From Myxococcus fulvus (GTDB taxonomy: Bacteria; Myxococcota; Myxococcia; Myxococcales; Myxococcaceae): DNA of 64,000 nucleotides. Below are positions 61,352 through 64,000 of the stretch, one piece after another. The position numbers and the translations under genes are program-made. The stretch covers positions 62,001 to 126,000 of the forward strand of contig NZ_FOIB01000013.1 of assembly GCF_900111765.1 (NCBI RefSeq), written 5' to 3'. The notes beneath the pieces are model-generated. The model saw nothing but the letters and a program-made list of their open reading frames with translations. It searched no databases and was not told where the DNA came from. Positions within the stretch are counted from its first letter, which is position 1, and each line of letters starts with the position of its first letter.

Positions 61352-62242
61352 TCAGGACCCAGGCGCGAGCACGGTGATGCGCAGCCGTCGTAGGTGCGCG
61401 CGCTCGCTGATGACGTTGAACGCGGCGACGCGGTCTCCCGCGACGTCGACTTCGAGGACCAGCCGCAGCCGTCCGCGAGGTGCGACGACGATGCCGGGCG
61501 TGCCGTCGATGAGCGCGACCCGGGCGAAGCGCGCTCGGCCCGTGTTGGTGAGGGTCTCCTCGGCCACGCGGCGGGCACCGCGCACCTCGGTCGGTGTCGC
61601 GGGCCGCAGCGCTCCCGCGTCCGCGCGCCGGACGACGTCGGGTGCCAGCACCGCGAGGAGCGCCTCCAGGTCACCGGCGCGTGACGCCGTGAGGAACGCC
61701 TCGATGACCTGACGGCGATGGGCGAGTTCCGCGGCGGAGCCCAGGGGCTTGCCCCGCACACGGTGACGCGCGCGGCTCGCCAGCTTCTTCGCTGCGACGG
61801 GCGAGCGCTCCACGATGGTGGCGATGTCCTCGAAGGACAGGCCGAACAGGTCATGCAGCACGAAGGCGATGCGCTCGGCGGGGCCCAACGTATCGAGCAC
61901 CACCAGGAGCGCGAGCCCCACGGACTCGGCTCGCACCGCCTCGTCCTCCAGGCTCGGTGTCTCGTCCCGGGCGAAGGACTCCTCGAGCAGCTCCGTGTCC
62001 GCCGGCGTCTCGTCTCGGTGCTGGCGCGCGCGCAGCATCTCCAGACACACGCGACCGAGGACGGTGGTCCACCAGCCATCGGGGTTGGCGATGGCGCGCG
62101 TGTCGGCCCGGCTGGCGCGCAGCCAGCACTCCTGCACGGCGTCATCGGCCTCCTCCGCGCTGCCGAGCATGCGGAAGGCCACCGCGCGCAGACGGCTCCG
62201 GGCGCGCTCGAAGGTCGCGGAAAATTCAGCGGAAATTCCCAA
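61352..62242 (-). CDS. SigJ/ECF41-like sigma factor with SnoaL-like domain (second copy)
   Basis: About 296 residues. Region 2 (ATFERARSRLRAVAFRMLGSAEEADDAVQECWLRA), region 4 (LGPAERIAFVLHDLFGLSFEDIATIVERSPVAAKKLASRAR) and the SnoaL-like tail (AFLTASRAGDLEALLAVLAPDVVRRADAG) correspond to the sigma at 34520. The start is a TTG at 62242 with AAAGGTG upstream and an in-frame stop immediately before. It diverges from a monooxygenase-like gene, whose upstream region carries a GGTCACC-N16-CATC element, so the two modules share their architecture. Confidence 0.88.
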   Translation of the reverse strand: MGISAEFSATFERARSRLRAVAFRMLGSAEEADDAVQECWLRASRADTRAIANPDGWWTTVLGRVCLEMLRARQHRDETPADTELLEESFARDETPSLEDEAVRAESVGLALLVVLDTLGPAERIAFVLHDLFGLSFEDIATIVERSPVAAKKLASRARHRVRGKPLGSAAELAHRRQVIEAFLTASRAGDLEALLAVLAPDVVRRADAGALRPATPTEVRGARRVAEETLTNTGRARFARVALIDGTPGIVVAPRGRLRLVLEVDVAGDRVAAFNVISERAHLRRLRITVLAPGS

Positions 62243-62243
62243 C

Positions 62244-62270
62244 GGTCACCTTTCGAGGTCGTGGTTCATC
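62244..62270 (+). promoter_or_regulatory. Putative ECF promoter of the monooxygenase-like gene
   Basis: GGTCACC (62244-62250), 16 nt, CATC (62267-62270). It resembles GGTCACA-N16-CGTC before the AhpD-like gene, with two differences. It overlaps the start region of the sigma gene. Confidence 0.45.
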
Positions 62271-62317
62271 AACACGGCGGAAGCGATGAACGGCACGAAC
62301 GCGACGAGGAGCCGAAT

Positions 62318-62623
62318 ATGCCGACGCTGATGGTGCGATACAAGGTGAAGGACGAAGGTGTTCCCGAGGTGGTCGCCGCGGTCCAGGCGGCCTTCGCGGC
62401 CATCGAGGCGAAGCGACTCCCGAAGCTGCGGTACGCGTACTTCCACCATCCCGAGAGTCGCGAGTTCTTCGCGCTGCTGGAGCTGGAGGAGGGCGCCGAG
62501 AACCCCTTGTTCGGCATCCCCGAGGCCCGTGCCCTGCAGGCCACCGTGGCGCGGCATGCCCTCGGAGACGCTCCGACGCCGCGACCGTGGGTGATGCTCG
62601 GCTCGCACGGCTTCGCGCGCTGA
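62318..62623 (+). CDS. Small antibiotic-biosynthesis-monooxygenase-like (dimeric barrel) protein
   Basis: 101 residues. MPTLMVRYKVKDEGVPEVVAAVQAAFAAIEAKRLPKLRYAYFHHPESREFFALLELEEGAENPLF fits the dimeric alpha/beta-barrel (ABM) fold. Members are monooxygenases, or are inert. GAGGAG precedes the ATG. Likely controlled by the divergent SigJ-type factor. Confidence 0.82.
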   Translation: MPTLMVRYKVKDEGVPEVVAAVQAAFAAIEAKRLPKLRYAYFHHPESREFFALLELEEGAENPLFGIPEARALQATVARHALGDAPTPRPWVMLGSHGFAR

Positions 62624-62636
62624 GGTCGGGTCGAGT

Positions 62637-63020
62637 TCAACGCTCCCGATAGATGGCTTCCATGTTGTTGCCATCGGGGTCCAGCACGAACGCCGCGTAG
62701 TAGCCCGCGGGATAGCCCAGGGCGGTGTCGCGCAGCCCCGGCGCGCCGTTGTCGATGCCGCCCGCTCGCACGGCCGCCGCGTGGAAGGCCTCCACCTCCG
62801 CGCGACTGCGCGCCGCGAAGGCGGTGTGCTGGCGGACGCCGTGCGGGTGGAAGCGGTCGATCCAGAAGATGGGATACGTGATGCCATAGCCCACGCCGAC
62901 GAGCTGCCCGTCCTCCGTGAGTTGTTCGACCCTCCGCAGGCCGAGCGCTCCCAGCGCCGCGTCGTAGAAGGCGGCCGAGCGCGCGACATCCGCGACGCCG
63001 ATTCCCGTGTGGTCAATCAC
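62637..63020 (-). CDS. VOC/glyoxalase-family protein
   Basis: 127 residues. Vicinal oxygen chelate fold: VIDHTGIGVADVARSAAFYDAALGALGLRRV with the first metal-ligand-like His, a second in HTAFAARSRAEVEAFH and a glutamate in FVLDPDGNNMEAIY. Such proteins are lyases, dioxygenases or antibiotic-binding proteins. GTG at 63020 follows GGAGGG; the frame is open upstream but the domain starts here. Confidence 0.85.
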   Translation of the reverse strand: MIDHTGIGVADVARSAAFYDAALGALGLRRVEQLTEDGQLVGVGYGITYPIFWIDRFHPHGVRQHTAFAARSRAEVEAFHAAAVRAGGIDNGAPGLRDTALGYPAGYYAAFVLDPDGNNMEAIYRER

Positions 63021-63256
63021 GCCGTGTCCCTCCAGGGCTCGAGCGGGCCGGAGGGTAGCCACGAACGGAGGATTCCTGAAGCCCGGTCCCACCCCCGCGC
63101 GAGTCCAGGTTTCGCGCCGGCGCGAGGGCCCTCTGGAGAGGAAGCGCGCGGACGCGACGCCGCGTGCGTTCGGAGGCATGATGGGCGAGCGCCGTCGACC
63201 TCGCGGAGGCCGCACGCGCGCCAGGAGCCACGGGCTGTTGCTGGGGGAGCGCGGGA

Positions 63257-64000
63257 ATGTCGGAGTCGGTCGAGCTGAGGTGCCTCCGGTGTGGTGCGCC
63301 GGATGCGGGGAACGTGGCGCGATGTGTGTGCGGCGCCAGCCTCCGGGTCGATGTGGTGTTGCGGGACGCGGTGGCGGACGAGCGGGCGCGCTTCGCGCTG
63401 GCCCGGGCCATCTCGCAGCTGGGCCCGCCTGCTCCCTCGTTCTCCGAAGCCCGAAGCCTGCTCGCCAGGGCGGGCGCGCCGCTGGCCCACGGGGTCTTTC
63501 GCGCCTTCGCGGAGAAGCTCCTGGCGGTGCTTCGCGCCCAGGGTGCCCGCGCGGAGCTGCGCCCCTTCGTGGAGGTGGCGGTCATCTCCGAGGAGCCCCC
63601 GAGGGGAGGTCGCCGCGCGCTCCTCCTCGGGGTGTTGCTCCTGGCCGCCGTCGGCGTGGGCGTGTGGGTGGCCCGTTCCCCACGCTTCGCGCGGACGCGC
63701 TCGGACGTCCTCGCCCTCGCCTCGGGTGAAGCGGCTGGGGGCGAGAAGGCCGCTGGACCCGTGGCCCTCTCCACCGCGGAGATCTCCCGCCGCGCGGGGC
63801 CGAGCACCCTGACGCTGCGGTGTGGAAGCAAGACGGGCTCCGGCTTCTTCGTGGAGCCGGAGCTGGTGCTGACCAACGAGCACGTGGTGTGCCCGCCAGG
63901 CAAGATGATGACGGCGGTGCTCGCGGATGGGCGCGAGCTGCTCGGCGAGACGGTGGCCAGCGACGTGGACCTGGACCTCGCCACCGTCCGCGTCGTGGGC
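63257..64000 (+). CDS. Zinc-ribbon, membrane-anchored trypsin-like serine protease (partial, runs off the window)
   Basis: The visible 248 codons start at the ATG at 63257 (GGGGGAG upstream) and continue beyond the window. The N-terminus has a zinc ribbon (CLRCGAPDAGNVARCVCGA), a helical segment, a transmembrane helix near residue 125 (ALLLGVLLLAAVGVGVWVA) and then a trypsin-like domain with GSGFFVEPELVLTNEHVV, catalytic His209, and VASDVDLDLATVRV with the catalytic Asp. The serine lies beyond the window. The order suggests a cytoplasmic ribbon and a periplasmic HtrA-like protease. Confidence 0.85.
   Translation, partial: MSESVELRCLRCGAPDAGNVARCVCGASLRVDVVLRDAVADERARFALARAISQLGPPAPSFSEARSLLARAGAPLAHGVFRAFAEKLLAVLRAQGARAELRPFVEVAVISEEPPRGGRRALLLGVLLLAAVGVGVWVARSPRFARTRSDVLALASGEAAGGEKAAGPVALSTAEISRRAGPSTLTLRCGSKTGSGFFVEPELVLTNEHVVCPPGKMMTAVLADGRELLGETVASDVDLDLATVRVVG

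Overview
The window looks like a chromosomal segment of a myxobacterium of the Myxococcus/Corallococcus type. It is very GC-rich. It encodes a MYXO-CTERM surface protein, a spore-coat-U chaperone-usher cluster, an alkyl-DHAP synthase ether-lipid operon, several ECF sigma factors and a fragment of a Hanks-type kinase. No rRNA, tRNA, CRISPR array, insertion sequence or phage module was recognised. The species call is inference from gene content, not a database match.

Layout. 1-6 kb: glutamate decarboxylase with a strong terminator, an alpha/beta-hydrolase lipoprotein, a protein with a histone-H1-like tail, an MFS exporter and an SRPBCC protein. 6-10 kb: a GH13 alpha-glucan enzyme and a GH18-like protein with a degenerate active site. 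10-15 kb: a BlaI/M56-peptidase module with two operator palindromes, a PAS histidine kinase and an AidB-type acyl-CoA dehydrogenase. 15-21.5 kb: a spore-coat-U/chaperone/usher/spore-coat-U operon and a canonical GH18 chitinase. 21.9-22.5 kb: a decayed locus. 22.6-30.6 kb: lipoprotein, NIPSNAP and RidA genes, then a giant Kelch/HYR surface protein translationally coupled to an OmpA/TSP3 protein.

30.7-46.9 kb is mixed: LysE/LysR, an ELWxxDGT-repeat lipoprotein, an AhpD-like protein with its SigJ-type ECF sigma, a zinc-ribbon propeller, a cyclase-like DUF2652 protein, an unusual radical SAM fusion, two cytoplasmic-looking proteins of which one carries an actinobacterial-type DUF1023 hydrolase, a LytS/LytTR pair, a Tat-type aminotransferase and a frameshifted phosphodiesterase-like gene. 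46.9-52.3 kb is a three-gene, translationally coupled ether-lipid operon (AGPS, fatty acyl reductase fused to a PlsB-like acyltransferase, and an SDR). A TetR gene diverges from it, with a repeated operator-like array between.

53.2-58.9 kb holds a deoxyhypusine-synthase-like gene, then a putative pathway: a tandem duplicate of a double-hotdog protein including its upstream region, a lipocalin-like protein and a B12-type radical SAM enzyme. 58.9-64 kb: NhaA preceded by a structured leader that may be a lithium riboswitch, a membrane protein, a second SigJ-type sigma with a divergent monooxygenase-like gene, a glyoxalase-fold protein, and the start of a zinc-ribbon/trypsin-like protease cut by the window end.

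The strongest candidates for new biology are the duplicated hotdog/B12-radical-SAM cluster, the M56 peptidase with a non-beta-lactam output domain, the structured nhaA leader, the two ECF modules with matching promoter spacing, and the group of signal-less proteins with low-complexity leaders, two of which share an upstream AACCTT-N11/12-GCCGATA motif.
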